In this document: positions 1-8,145 of the stretch, piece after piece
How the letters are laid out: each line of letters starts with the position of its first letter
Position numbering within the stretch: position 1 is the stretch's first letter
Origin: Devosia insulae DS-56
Lineage (GTDB): Bacteria > Pseudomonadota > Alphaproteobacteria > Rhizobiales > Devosiaceae
Reading direction: 5' to 3'
DNA: 49,003 nt
Assembly: GCF_000970465.2 (NCBI RefSeq)
Contig: NZ_LAJE02000219.1
Span: 1-49,003 of the forward strand
The notes under the pieces: model-generated
The model's database searches: none
Told to the model about the DNA's origin: nothing
What the model saw: the letters and a program-made list of their open reading frames with translations, nothing else
Made by a program: the position numbers and the translations under genes

Positions 1-1
1 G

Positions 2-1917
2 CCCAAGCTGGGCGCGGCGATTGCCGCCGATCTCAGCGCGCTGCCGGCTGACTTCGCCAGCAGCACCAACGCAGAAAAGGACACCGCTCTCGCTGGCCTC
101 GGCGCGCCCGGGTGGTTCCGCGAACTCTGCGAACTGGTGGCCGAGGGCGTCTATGCCGATCCTGATAATGGCGGTAACCCGGATGCTGCGTCGTGGCGGA
201 TGCTTGGCTACGAGCACGGCCTGCCCGAGGGGCCGACCGGGCCGGCAGCTCGCGACGGACAGTCGCCGCAGCCCTTCTCCGGCACGCTCGACTATGACGT
301 GATCATCGTCGGTGCCGGTGCAGGCGGCGGCGTCGCGACAGGTGTGCTCGCCGAGGCCGGCAAGCATGTGCTGCTGCTCGAGCGGGGGCTTGAGCGCAAC
401 TATGCCGATAGCGGCCACCGCGATCACCTGCGCAACCATCGCCTGGCGCTCTATGGCCACAACACCGGCCCGGACCTCTACGGCAATCCGCGCGTGCTCG
501 TCGGAGCCGATGGCATCGAGCGCGTGTTGCGCCCGCATGAAAACGGCTACCAAAACCTAGCGGCGGCGGTCGGCAGCGGCACGCTGGTCTATGGCGCCCA
601 GGCCTGGCGCTTCCACCGCGATGATTTCCGCATGGCCAGCCTGTACGGCGTGCCCGAGGCCTCGTCGCTCGTCGACTGGCCGTTCGGTTACGACGAACTG
701 GCGCCATGGTACGAGCGCGCCGAGTGGGAGATCGGTGTATCGGGACAGGGCAGCGCCCATAGCCATGAGGGCCCGCGGGCCCGCGATTATCCGATGCCGC
801 CATTGCCGGACAGCCCGGCCACCTCGGTGCTCAGGCGCGGCGCCGCGGCGCTCGGCATCTCGACCACACGCCCACCGCTCGCCATCAACAGCCAGCCGCG
901 CCACGGCCGCGGCGCCTGTATGGGCTGCGGCACCTGTGTTGGCTTTCCGTGTCCGAGCGATGCCAAGAACGGCACCCAGAACACCATGATCAAAAGGGCG
1001 CTCGCCACCGGGCGCTGCCACCTCGTTACCGGCGCCATGGTGCTGCGGGTCGAGACCGACGCCGCCGGCAAGGCCACCGGCGTACGGTTCGCTGACAGCA
1101 CTGGCGCCGAGCATTCGGTCGCGGCAAGGCGATCGTCCTCGCCGGCGGCGCCATCGAGACGGCGCGGCTGCTGCTCAACTCACCCTCATCACGCGAGCCG
1201 GATGGCTTGGGTAACGGTCACGACCTCGTCGGCAGGAACCTGCAGGGGCATGTCTACGCCACGGCTTATGGCCAGTTCGACGCGGAGGTGCATGGCTCGC
1301 GCGGGCCGGGTGTCAGCATCGCCACCACGCAATACAACCACGGCAATCCAGGCTTCATCGGCGGCGGCATGCTGGCCGATGATTTCGTCCAGCCGCCGAT
1401 CATCTTCTGGAAGAACGTGCTGCCGCCGGGGCTGCGCCGCTGGGGGCAGGGCGCCAAGGATTTCATGCGCGACAGCTTCCACCACGTGCTGCGCATCGCC
1501 GGCCCGATCCACGAGATCCCCGATCCAACCGCCCGCGTTCGGATTGCCGGGCACGTCCGCGACAAATGGGGCTTGTCGGTGGCGATGCTGTCAGGCCGGG
1601 TCCATCCGGAAACGGTGCGGACCGCGGGGCATGTGCATGGGAGAGCCCACGAGTGGCTCGCCGCCTCCGGCGCCAGCAGCACCTGGGGCGCCGCGCCCAA
1701 TCCCGGACTGTCAGGCGGCCAGCATCAGGCCGGCACCTGTCGCATGGGCACCGACCCGTCGAACTCGGTGACCGACTCCTATGGCCGGATCTGGGGCCAC
1801 GACAACCTGTTCGTCTCGGATGGCGGTCTGCATCCGACCAATGGCGGCTTCAACCCGGTGCTGACCATCATGGCGCTGGCGTTCCGCAACGCCGATCATC
1901 TGGCTCGGTCGCTGTAA
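2..1917 (+). pseudogene. GMC oxidoreductase fused to a gluconate 2-dehydrogenase subunit 3-like N-terminus; frameshifted, 5' end outside window
   Basis: The open frame enters from the left edge. Its first ~75 residues contain ELVAEGVYADPDNGGN and WRMLGY, the signature of gluconate 2-dehydrogenase subunit 3 proteins. The same frame then runs into a GMC flavoenzyme: FAD-binding VIIVGAGAGGG near 298-330, a Cys-rich stretch (ACMGCGTCVGFPCPSDAKNG) near 915-970, and a C-terminal HQAGTCRMG followed by PTNGGFNPVLTIMA, which carry the expected catalytic His and Asn. The frame breaks at about 1125/1126: restoring one C (gcg gc[c] aag gcg) gives VAAKAIVLAGGAIETARLL and joins the two halves perfectly. 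So this is either a single-base deletion or a sequencing error. Related enzymes oxidise sugars or alcohols at the membrane, usually with a cytochrome c subunit; none is visible here. The gene ends convergently, 17 bp from parE. Confidence 0.85.
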
Positions 1918-1934
1918 TGGGGCGCATCACCATG

Positions 1935-2243
1935 TCAGCCGCGTAGAATGGCTTCGTAATCTCGCCCGCCATAGAACACGTTGACGATCTCGACGCCGGC
2001 ATCAAGCACTCGATAGGCGATGACAGCCGAACGTTCAAACGGCGCAATGCGGATGGCCGGACCTAAATCCGGTCGTGCCGGGTAGCCTTCAGGCAGTTCG
2101 CCGATCGCCTCACATCGCTTGCGGATGCGGTCGACAAACCCCAGCGCCACGCCAGGGTCGGCGCCCTGCTCGATGAGATAGTCGAGAACCTCGACCAGGT
2201 CGGAAACAGCCTCCTCGCGGAACCGGACCGACAGGCGATGCAT
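1935..2243 (-). CDS. parE: ParE/RelE-family toxin
   Basis: A 102-residue protein of normal ParE length. It has the family pattern: an N-terminal helical hairpin (EEAVSDLVEVLDYLIEQ), a central ELPEGYPARPDLGPAIR loop, and a C-terminal strand pair (AVIAYRVL and VEIVNVFYGGRDYE). ParE toxins poison DNA gyrase and RelE relatives cleave mRNA; the sequence alone does not decide the target. The ATG overlaps the stop of the upstream parD-like gene (TGATG), which is typical of translational coupling in antitoxin-first toxin-antitoxin operons. The gene is convergent with the GMC oxidoreductase gene. I see no truncation, so the toxin is probably functional. Confidence 0.85.
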   Translation of the reverse strand: MHRLSVRFREEAVSDLVEVLDYLIEQGADPGVALGFVDRIRKRCEAIGELPEGYPARPDLGPAIRIAPFERSAVIAYRVLDAGVEIVNVFYGGRDYEAILRG

Positions 2244-2518
2244 CAGCGGGCAATGGGCGTGCGACGCGCTTGGGCTTCGAGGCGATCAAAGACATCGGCG
2301 GAAGATACCGCAGGCCGGGGATCAGCCAGCGACCGGCTGATGCGCGCCCGGATGGCGGTCAAACGCTCGGCGTGCTCTTCCTCGTCGCGCATCCAGGCCC
2401 TCATCGCCACGCGCAGCACCTCGCTGGTCGAAGCATAATGGCCGGCCTCGACCTGCTGCTTAATCAGAGCGACCATCTCCGCCGGGAGCGTGATGCTGAG
2501 TTTTTCCGACAATTCCAC
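2243..2518 (-). CDS. parD: ParD-family antitoxin (CopG/ribbon-helix-helix type)
   Basis: About 91 residues from a GTG start at 2518. The N-terminus (KLSITLPAEMVALIKQQVEAG) is the ribbon-helix-helix DNA-binding strand and helix of ParD, followed by YASTSEVLRVAMRAW and a charged C-terminal tail that should wrap the toxin. The frame stays open upstream to 2686, but the palindrome at 2545-2563 looks like the operator and the homologous region begins downstream of it, so I chose the GTG; a TTG at 2512 is an alternative. No strong ribosome binding site precedes either. The gene overlaps parE by one base. Autorepression by the ParDE complex at the palindrome is inferred. Confidence 0.8.
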   Translation of the reverse strand: MELSEKLSITLPAEMVALIKQQVEAGHYASTSEVLRVAMRAWMRDEEEHAERLTAIRARISRSLADPRPAVSSADVFDRLEAQARRTPIAR

Positions 2519-2544
2519 AACCTGCGCATTTTGGACGTTCTCAA

Positions 2545-2563
2545 GGTAGGATAAAATCCTACC
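2545..2563. promoter_or_regulatory. Palindromic operator of the parDE operon
   Basis: A perfect inverted repeat, ggtaggat-aaa-atcctacc, with 8-bp arms and a 3-bp spacer. It lies about 27 bp upstream of the parD start on the minus strand. A possible -35 (TTGTCG) sits just before it on that strand, with TACCTT 17 bp further on as a weak -10, so a bound repressor would cover the promoter. ParD-type antitoxins autorepress through such sites; the assignment here rests on position and symmetry. Confidence 0.6.
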
Positions 2564-2676
2564 ACCGACAAGGCGAAAACCTGTTGCGCGGCGCAAACGA
2601 GCGCCACCGCACTTGGCAGGCTGTCGGCTTGGGAGCGAGCGCCGGCCCGGATTGCTCCGGACCGGCCGGACGCCGC

Positions 2677-3114
2677 TCACCGGCAAACGTAGCGACGTCC
2701 GTTGCTGGCCCGATAAGTACCGGTTTCCGGGTCGAAGCTGCGGTACTTGCGACTGCAGTAATCGAGCCAGCGTTCGTATTCGGCGTCATAGCGATCGCGC
2801 TTGCTGCGCTCCTTCTCGGCCGAGCCGGCGATGATGGCGCCGAGCGTGAGGCCGATAATGCCCGCGCCGATCGCAGCGCCGATATCGTCGTCATTGTTCT
2901 TCTTCTTGTCCGGGCGACCGCCCCAGTGGTCGCGCTCGCACCGTTCGCGCTCGCGCCGGTTGTCGATGGCGCTGCAATTGGCCCAACGCTGGTCATCGGC
3001 CTGGGCGAGGTGGATGCGGTTATCGGCCGGCGACTGCGCCAGAGCGGGCGAAATCGCTGATAGGGCAAGGCAAGCCGTCATGACGACGGCAGTCAGGGTT
3101 CTGGCGAGAGCCAT
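2677..3114 (-). CDS. Exported BA14K-like small protein
   Basis: A 145-residue protein with a clear signal peptide (hydrophobic stretch ending ALSAISPALAQ, cleavage near residue 27). The mature part has a Cys-containing acidic/basic segment, a glycine-rich hydrophobic stretch (IGAAIGAGIIGLTLGAIIAG, ~79-98) that could be a glycine zipper or membrane segment, and a C-terminal YCSRKYRSFDPETGTYR...GRRYVC motif typical of the BA14K family, first described as an immunoreactive lectin-like Brucella protein. The paired Cys residues may form disulfides in the periplasm. The start is supported by GAGGAAAG about 5 nt upstream. It lies downstream of the beta-barrel gene on the same strand, 102 bp away. 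Its function is not known. Confidence 0.75.
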   Translation of the reverse strand: MALARTLTAVVMTACLALSAISPALAQSPADNRIHLAQADDQRWANCSAIDNRRERERCERDHWGGRPDKKKNNDDDIGAAIGAGIIGLTLGAIIAGSAEKERSKRDRYDAEYERWLDYCSRKYRSFDPETGTYRASNGRRYVCR

Positions 3115-3216
3115 TTTGCTTTCCTCGGGGGTGTGGATGGGCGGTCCGGGTGGCCGCGGGCCGCCCTGGGGACCGACGGAATGGGTGACAGGTCCGTCGA
3201 TCCCGATACGATATGG

Positions 3217-3849
3217 TTAGAAGCGGAAGTTGAGGCCCGCCTTGACCGCATGGTTGGTCAGGTCGTCGGTGCGGTGGATATTGCCGGTAAGGGTGGAGTC
3301 GACGTCGTTGAAGCGGGCCTGGGTATATTCCACTCGGGCCGACAGGCCATTGCCGAAGCTCTGCTCGAGCCCGGCCCCCCACAACACGCCGCCAACCCAC
3401 TGGTCGTCCGAGACGACGTTATTGCCGGCGTCGAGTCGCGCCACAGCGTAGCCGGCCGTGCCGTAAACCAGAGTGCCACCAAGGGCGAGACCACCGCGGA
3501 CCTTGGCGGCGCCGCTCCAGTTCTGCTCCAGCTCGCCATTGCCGACGCCATAGACGATGCCGCGGGCATAGGTGCCCTCGAGTTCGGCGCCAATCACCGC
3601 GGGCCCCAGCTGCATGGTGTAGCCGGCCTGCACGCCGCCCACGAGGCTCGAGTCCTTGAAGATGTTGAAGTCGGATGCTTTGGGCGCGAGGCCACCGTGG
3701 ATACCGGCGTAGAAGCCGGTCCATTCCGAGGCCGGCGCCGGTGCGTAGGGCTCGCTCCAGCGGCTGTCCTGCGCGTCAGCCGCAGTCGCCGGCAGCGCGC
3801 CGAGCAGCAGGGCGGCGACCAGGCCATAGGAGGAAAACTTCGAGAACAT
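3217..3849 (-). CDS. Outer membrane beta-barrel protein (Omp25/RopB-like)
   Basis: A 210-residue protein starting MFSKFSSYGLVAALLLGALPATAADA, a signal peptide cleaved after about residue 24. The mature N-terminus has WTGFYAGIHGGLAP, the opening strand of small Rhizobiales/Brucella outer membrane barrels, followed by alternating strands (GGVQAGYTMQLGPAVIGAELEG, GLALGGTLVYGTAGYAVA) and a terminal strand ending in GLNFRF with the C-terminal Phe used in barrel insertion. I chose the ATG at 3849 because GGAG lies about 6 nt upstream and the signal peptide begins there; the frame is open further upstream. It sits behind a two-component system and a double palindrome (3937-3975), so regulation by that system is possible. 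Confidence 0.8.
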   Translation of the reverse strand: MFSKFSSYGLVAALLLGALPATAADAQDSRWSEPYAPAPASEWTGFYAGIHGGLAPKASDFNIFKDSSLVGGVQAGYTMQLGPAVIGAELEGTYARGIVYGVGNGELEQNWSGAAKVRGGLALGGTLVYGTAGYAVARLDAGNNVVSDDQWVGGVLWGAGLEQSFGNGLSARVEYTQARFNDVDSTLTGNIHRTDDLTNHAVKAGLNFRF

Positions 3850-3936
3850 GGGAACTCCGCGAAAAACGAGGCCCCGCAACCAGGGAGGTGGTTGCCGGGC
3901 AGTGGAGGATGCGCCGGCATGCACCTTGCAACCGGA

Positions 3937-3975
3937 CGAGGTCAGTCACTGACCTCGCGGTCATTCATTGACCGC
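3937..3975. promoter_or_regulatory. Two adjacent palindromes upstream of the outer membrane protein gene
   Basis: CGAGGTCAG-TCA-CTGACCTCG (3937-3957) is followed directly by GCGGTCA-TTCAT-TGACCGC (3957-3975). Both are built on GGTCA...TGACC half-sites, so the array contains four half-sites. It lies about 90 bp upstream of the barrel gene start and 50 bp after the histidine kinase stop. No T-run follows on the minus strand, so an operator fits better than a terminator. A dimeric regulator, possibly the adjacent response regulator, is a plausible ligand. Confidence 0.4.
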
Positions 3976-4028
3976 ATCGCCCATTTTCACTGTCGGGATT
4001 GCGCGAGCATTGCGCGGCGTCGAAATCG

Positions 4029-5381
4029 CTATCGCGCGACAGCGGCAGGCAGTTCGACGCGGAAGCACACCCCGCCGAGATGGCTGGGCAGCACGGAGAT
4101 ATTGCCGCCGTGCTGGCGCACCACTTCGCGCACCAGGTTCAGCCCGAGCCCGGCGCCGCGATCCAGCGGACGGATGCGATAGAACGGCTCGAAGATCTTC
4201 TCCCGATGCTCCGGCGCGATGCCGGGTCCGCTGTCGTGCACCTCGAACACCCCGTTGCCGGCGATCTCGATCTCGATGGTGCCCTGGTTGCCGCCATGCA
4301 CCACCGCATTCTGCGTCAGGTTCGCCAGCAGCCGCTCGATGGCGCCGCGATCGCCCAGCACCCAGGATGACGGATCGGGCGCCCTGAGCGAAATGTCGTA
4401 GCCGGCCGAGATGGCAAGCGGCGCATGGTCGGCGACGACGCGCTCGGCCAGCGGCACCAGGTCGATCGGCTGGAAGTCGATCTGCGATTGGGCCAGTCGC
4501 TGCAGGTCAAGCAACTGCTCCGCCATTGCCGCCAGCCGCGCCGTATCGGTGAGCAAGCGGGTCCGCTCCGGGCCGGTATCGAGATTCTCCACCCGGGTCT
4601 GGAGGATGGCGATCGGCGTCTTCAACTCGTGCGCCGCATCGGCGAGGAAGCGGCGATGCCGCTCATAGCCTTCGTCCAGCCGAGTGAGGGCCTCATTCAT
4701 TGCCGTCACCAGGCCGCGGACCTCGTAGGGTACCTTGTCGAGTGGCAGCCGTGTACCGTGCTGGTCGAAGTTGATGCTGCGGGCCTGCACCTCGGCGGCG
4801 TCCAGCCCGCGCATCACCTTGCGGACGATCAACGGAATGGCGATCACCGTGGCGATGATCAGCATCAGCAGCAATGGCAGGATGAAGATATTGCCGACCA
4901 GGATCGCGGCGAAGATGGTGCTGACGAAGGCGCCCCCTCCCGCCAGCACATAGAGCTTGCCGATCGGTGTATCGCCGCTGTGGAATGCAGCCGCCAGGTC
5001 TTCTTCACCACCCGAGTCGCGAATGTCGACAAACCACAACCGGTTGAGGCTGGCGGCCATCTCGCTGTAAGCGGCGGGCACTGGGCCATCCTCGAACGTG
5101 TGCCCATGGTCGTCGGTCACGATCATCCAGACCGTAGGCGACTCAGTCCTATAGCGGTCGAGATCGGCGTTGCGGCCGAGGATTAGCTCGCCGTTTGGTC
5201 CGCGTTGCATTGCGGCAGCCACCGCCTCGGCCAGCGAGCTGTCGACGATCTGCTCGCCCGGATTGAGCTGCAGGATGAGGATGGTGAGGAGCGCGGATGC
5301 CAGCGATAGCGTAATGGTCTGCAGCAGCACCAGGCGCCAGGCAAGGCGCCGGCGGAGCGAGTGGGGGCGCCAGAACTTCAT
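4029..5381 (-). CDS. Sensor histidine kinase
   Basis: A 450-residue membrane kinase. Residues ~14-38 form the first membrane segment. A periplasmic sensor domain of ~120 residues follows, then a second membrane region (~150-185, VSTIFAAILVGNIFILPLLLMLIIATVIAIPLIV), a HAMP-like linker, the dimerisation box with phospho-His (FLADAAHELKTP), an N box (LLANLTQNAVVHGG), a G1 box (VHDSGPGIAPEH), an F box (IFEPFYR) and a G2 box (GAGLGLNLVREV). It phosphorylates the response regulator encoded immediately upstream; their genes overlap by ATGA. The input signal cannot be read from sequence. The downstream envelope genes on the same strand may be targets. Confidence 0.92.
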   Translation of the reverse strand: MKFWRPHSLRRRLAWRLVLLQTITLSLASALLTILILQLNPGEQIVDSSLAEAVAAAMQRGPNGELILGRNADLDRYRTESPTVWMIVTDDHGHTFEDGPVPAAYSEMAASLNRLWFVDIRDSGGEEDLAAAFHSGDTPIGKLYVLAGGGAFVSTIFAAILVGNIFILPLLLMLIIATVIAIPLIVRKVMRGLDAAEVQARSINFDQHGTRLPLDKVPYEVRGLVTAMNEALTRLDEGYERHRRFLADAAHELKTPIAILQTRVENLDTGPERTRLLTDTARLAAMAEQLLDLQRLAQSQIDFQPIDLVPLAERVVADHAPLAISAGYDISLRAPDPSSWVLGDRGAIERLLANLTQNAVVHGGNQGTIEIEIAGNGVFEVHDSGPGIAPEHREKIFEPFYRIRPLDRGAGLGLNLVREVVRQHGGNISVLPSHLGGVCFRVELPAAVAR

Positions 5382-6052
5382 GCTGCGGCCTTGATCAGGT
5401 ACCCGACACCGCGAATGCCGTGGATCTCGACACCAGACCTCGCGTCGGCGAGCTTACGCCTGAGCCGCGAGATATGGGCATCGAGCGAGTTGGACTGGAT
5501 CTCGTCGCCATAGCCGTAAACTGCGTCTTCGAGCGAGGTGCGGAGCACGGTTCGACCGGCCCGCCGCAGCAGGCACTCGAGCACCAGCAGTTCGCGCCGC
5601 GGCAGTTCGATGGTGCTGTCGCCGACCCGCGCCTCGCGGCTGTCGAGATCGAACGACAGCGCTCCCAGCTGGACCGACTCCGGCGCCACCTGCATCGGCC
5701 GGCGCAACACCGCACGCAGCCGCGCCAGCAGTTCCTCAACGGCGAAGGGTTTTGGCAGGTAATCATCGGCGCCGGTATCGAGCCCCTCGATCTTGTCGGC
5801 AATCGAGCCACGCGCCGAGATGATGATCACCGGCACGCCGGCATGCCGCTTGCGCAGCAGCGGCACCAGGTCGATGCCATCACCATCGGGGAGCTTCCGA
5901 TCCAGCAGCACTGCGTCATGCGCGTGGCTGAGGATCGCCTCCTCGGCGATGAGCTTGGTGCGGGCATGATCGACCACCGTGTCATAGCGCAGCAGCACGG
6001 CGCTCAGCGCCGCGGCCATCTCCGGCTCATCTTCGACTAGTAGCAATCGCAT
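5378..6052 (-). CDS. OmpR/PhoB-family response regulator
   Basis: A 224-residue two-domain regulator. The receiver has the acidic pair (MRLLLVEDEPEM), the phospho-acceptor Asp in AVLLDRKLPDGDG and the conserved Lys in LPKPFAVEELLARL. The C-terminal winged helix has RRELLVLECLLRRAGRTV and the recognition region SNSLDAHISRLRRKL. I chose the ATG at 6052, where the receiver strand begins, although the frame is open 42 bp further. It overlaps the kinase gene by 4 bp. It is the likely activator or repressor of nearby envelope genes and is divergently oriented from the HdeD-like gene. Confidence 0.92.
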   Translation of the reverse strand: MRLLLVEDEPEMAAALSAVLLRYDTVVDHARTKLIAEEAILSHAHDAVLLDRKLPDGDGIDLVPLLRKRHAGVPVIIISARGSIADKIEGLDTGADDYLPKPFAVEELLARLRAVLRRPMQVAPESVQLGALSFDLDSREARVGDSTIELPRRELLVLECLLRRAGRTVLRTSLEDAVYGYGDEIQSNSLDAHISRLRRKLADARSGVEIHGIRGVGYLIKAAA

Positions 6053-6283
6053 AGAGGAATCCCCGCGCCACGATTTGCCATATGCGACATGCATTGCGCC
6101 AGGATTGCGCCGCGGCCGAGCGGCCCGGGGCCGGCCGAATGAGGCCGGAACGGCTAACTAACCCATTAGATATTCGAGCCATTTCGGCCCGAGTTTGGCT
6201 TTTTCGGCGCCCCGGGACTCTGTTACTGTCATTGCGGGAGCTCTCGGAGGTTCCGGAGCTTTCCCGCGCAACAGTGGAGAAGC

Positions 6284-6883
6284 ATGATGGCCGAGACAGA
6301 GACTTCTACGCCTTCCGATTTTCCCGCGGGGCTCCGCGCCATGCTTGGCGACAATTGGTGGTTGCTGCTGCTGCGCGGCATTGCCGCCATTGCCTTCGGT
6401 GTGCTGGCCATCTTCTGGCCTGCCATCACGCTCATCTCGCTGACCCTGCTCTGGGGCGCCTATACCCTCGTCGACGGCGTCTTCGCGCTGTGGGCGGCGA
6501 TCTCGGGTCGTGCCAATTCGCCGGCCATGGGGCCGCGCTGGTGGATGGCGATCAGCGGCGTGGTCAGCATCCTCGCTGGCCTTGCCGCCTTCTTCTGGCC
6601 GGGCATGACGGCTTTCATCCTCGTCATCTTCATCGGCATCTGGGCGATCATCATCGGCGTGTTGACCATCTGGGGCGCCATCCAGGCCCGCAAGGAGATC
6701 GAGGGCGAGTGGGTGCTTGGCCTGTTCGGCGCGCTCAGCATCCTGTTCGGCCTGCTGCTGCTGTTCCAGCCGGGGGCAGGGGCGCTGTCACTGGTCTGGA
6801 CCATTGCCGGCTACTCGATCTTTGCCGGCGTGCTGCTGATCATGCTGGCCTTCCGGGTGCGGAAGTTCAAACGGCCAGCCTGA
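6284..6883 (+). CDS. HdeD-family membrane protein (DUF308)
   Basis: A 199-residue integral membrane protein with about six hydrophobic segments arranged as repeated DUF308 units (LLLLRGIAAIAFGVLAIFWP, SGVVSILAGLAAFFWPG, GLFGALSILFGLLLLFQPGAG). The recurrent FWP/PG turns are typical of HdeD, which in enteric bacteria is linked to acid resistance at high cell density. The role here is not known. The start is supported by GGAG 4 nt upstream. It stands alone, divergent from the response regulator gene and followed by a good terminator hairpin. Confidence 0.85.
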   Translation: MMAETETSTPSDFPAGLRAMLGDNWWLLLLRGIAAIAFGVLAIFWPAITLISLTLLWGAYTLVDGVFALWAAISGRANSPAMGPRWWMAISGVVSILAGLAAFFWPGMTAFILVIFIGIWAIIIGVLTIWGAIQARKEIEGEWVLGLFGALSILFGLLLLFQPGAGALSLVWTIAGYSIFAGVLLIMLAFRVRKFKRPA

Positions 6884-6960
6884 AGCTGGAACCAAGCGAG
6901 GCAAGCCACGTTCAAAGGGCAAGGTGAAAGCGCCGGTAAGAACGCGAAGCCCTCTGTTCA

Positions 6961-6997
6961 ATGCCCCGGCTCCACTGATGGACCGGGGCATTTTCTT
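6961..6997 (+). terminator. Rho-independent terminator after the HdeD-like gene
   Basis: A 9-bp perfect stem, atgccccgg (6961-6969) with ccggggcat (6983-6991), and a 13-nt loop, followed by tttctt. It lies between the plus-strand HdeD-like gene and the minus-strand desaturase gene. It could also act on the minus strand, but the T-run is on the plus strand. Confidence 0.7.
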
Positions 6998-7030
6998 GCC
7001 CGCGATCTTGCTGGGAAGGCCTTCCGTTAC

Positions 7031-8122
7031 CTACTCCGCCGCTCCCGCGCCACTCATCGGCGCATCGACCTGCAGGTCTTCGCGATAGGGCTTGGCCGAC
7101 GGCGGGAGCTCCTTACGCAGGAAGATGTCTTCGCCCCGGAGCTGGCGCAGCCAGATCGGGATCATCTCCCGATAGCCGGCGATGATCGACGGGGTCGGCG
7201 GGGGCAGGTCGTGCTTGATGGCCTCGTGCAACCTTTCGAGCGCATGGTAGGGCACCACCGGAAACATGTGGTGTTCGACGTGGTAGTTCATGTCCGAATA
7301 GAGGAAGCGGCTGATCGGGTTCATCAGTACGGTTCGCGTGTTCAGCCGATGGTCGGTGACGTCCTCGGCCAGCGCGCCATGCTGCAACAGCCCCACCATC
7401 ACCATGTGCCAGCAGCCGTAGAGGCGGGGTAGCCCGATCAGCATGAACGGCAGGATCGACTGCATGGCGATGGCAACCACCGCCGTCGCCGCGTAGATCG
7501 CTACCCAGATGCGCGCTACGCGCACCACCTTGGGCCACTCGCCCTTGGGAATGAAGCTCTTCTCGGCATCGCTGACATTGCCCAGAGCGTTCCGCACCAT
7601 GTCGCCCAGGGCGTACCAGACGTCGACAATGCCGACGAAGCTCAGGATTACCCGCGCCAGCACCGGCGGTCGCATCACCGCGATCTCGACGTCGCGGCCG
7701 ACGATGATGGTGTCGGCGTGGTGGCGAGCGTGGCTCCATTTCCAGGTTGTCGGGTTACGGATCAGCATGAAGCAGGCGATCTGGTAGATCACCTTGTTCA
7801 TCCACGCTGTCTTGAACGCCGTGCCGTGCCCGCACTCATGCCAGCGGCTATCGCTGGCCGAACCATAGAGCACGCCATAAACGAAGAAGAACGGCACGCA
7901 CCACCAAGTGCCCCAGAACGCGATGCCGCCAATGCCGGTGACCAGCAGCAGGCCAAGCCAGATCAGGTTGTCGCGAATGGCCGGGCCGTCGGAGCGTTGC
8001 ATAAGCTCCTTCATGACGGCGCGTGGCACCTCGGTGTGATACCACTCGGCTGCCGCGAGGCCGCGATCGATGGCGCGCTGCGCCTCGGGCCCGGTGATGC
8101 TGTAGTCGCGCTTCGTGATCAT
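7031..8122 (-). CDS. Fatty acid desaturase-family membrane protein
   Basis: A 363-residue membrane di-iron enzyme. The three histidine boxes are present: HECGHG (box 1), HARHHAD (box 2) and HVEHHMFP (box 3), with hydrophobic segments between them (LIWLGLLLVTGIGGIAFWG, IWVAIYAATAVVAIAMQSIL). Such enzymes introduce a double bond or hydroxyl into a fatty acyl chain, or act on related hydrophobic substrates, using O2 and an electron donor. The substrate and position cannot be assigned. GGAGGGGGGAG upstream supports the ATG at 8122. It is followed by an aldo/keto reductase gene on the same strand, which starts 5' of it, and may be co-transcribed with it. Confidence 0.88.
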   Translation of the reverse strand: MITKRDYSITGPEAQRAIDRGLAAAEWYHTEVPRAVMKELMQRSDGPAIRDNLIWLGLLLVTGIGGIAFWGTWWCVPFFFVYGVLYGSASDSRWHECGHGTAFKTAWMNKVIYQIACFMLIRNPTTWKWSHARHHADTIIVGRDVEIAVMRPPVLARVILSFVGIVDVWYALGDMVRNALGNVSDAEKSFIPKGEWPKVVRVARIWVAIYAATAVVAIAMQSILPFMLIGLPRLYGCWHMVMVGLLQHGALAEDVTDHRLNTRTVLMNPISRFLYSDMNYHVEHHMFPVVPYHALERLHEAIKHDLPPPTPSIIAGYREMIPIWLRQLRGEDIFLRKELPPSAKPYREDLQVDAPMSGAGAAE

Positions 8123-8145
8123 CGGCTCCCCCCTCCGACGTGCAC

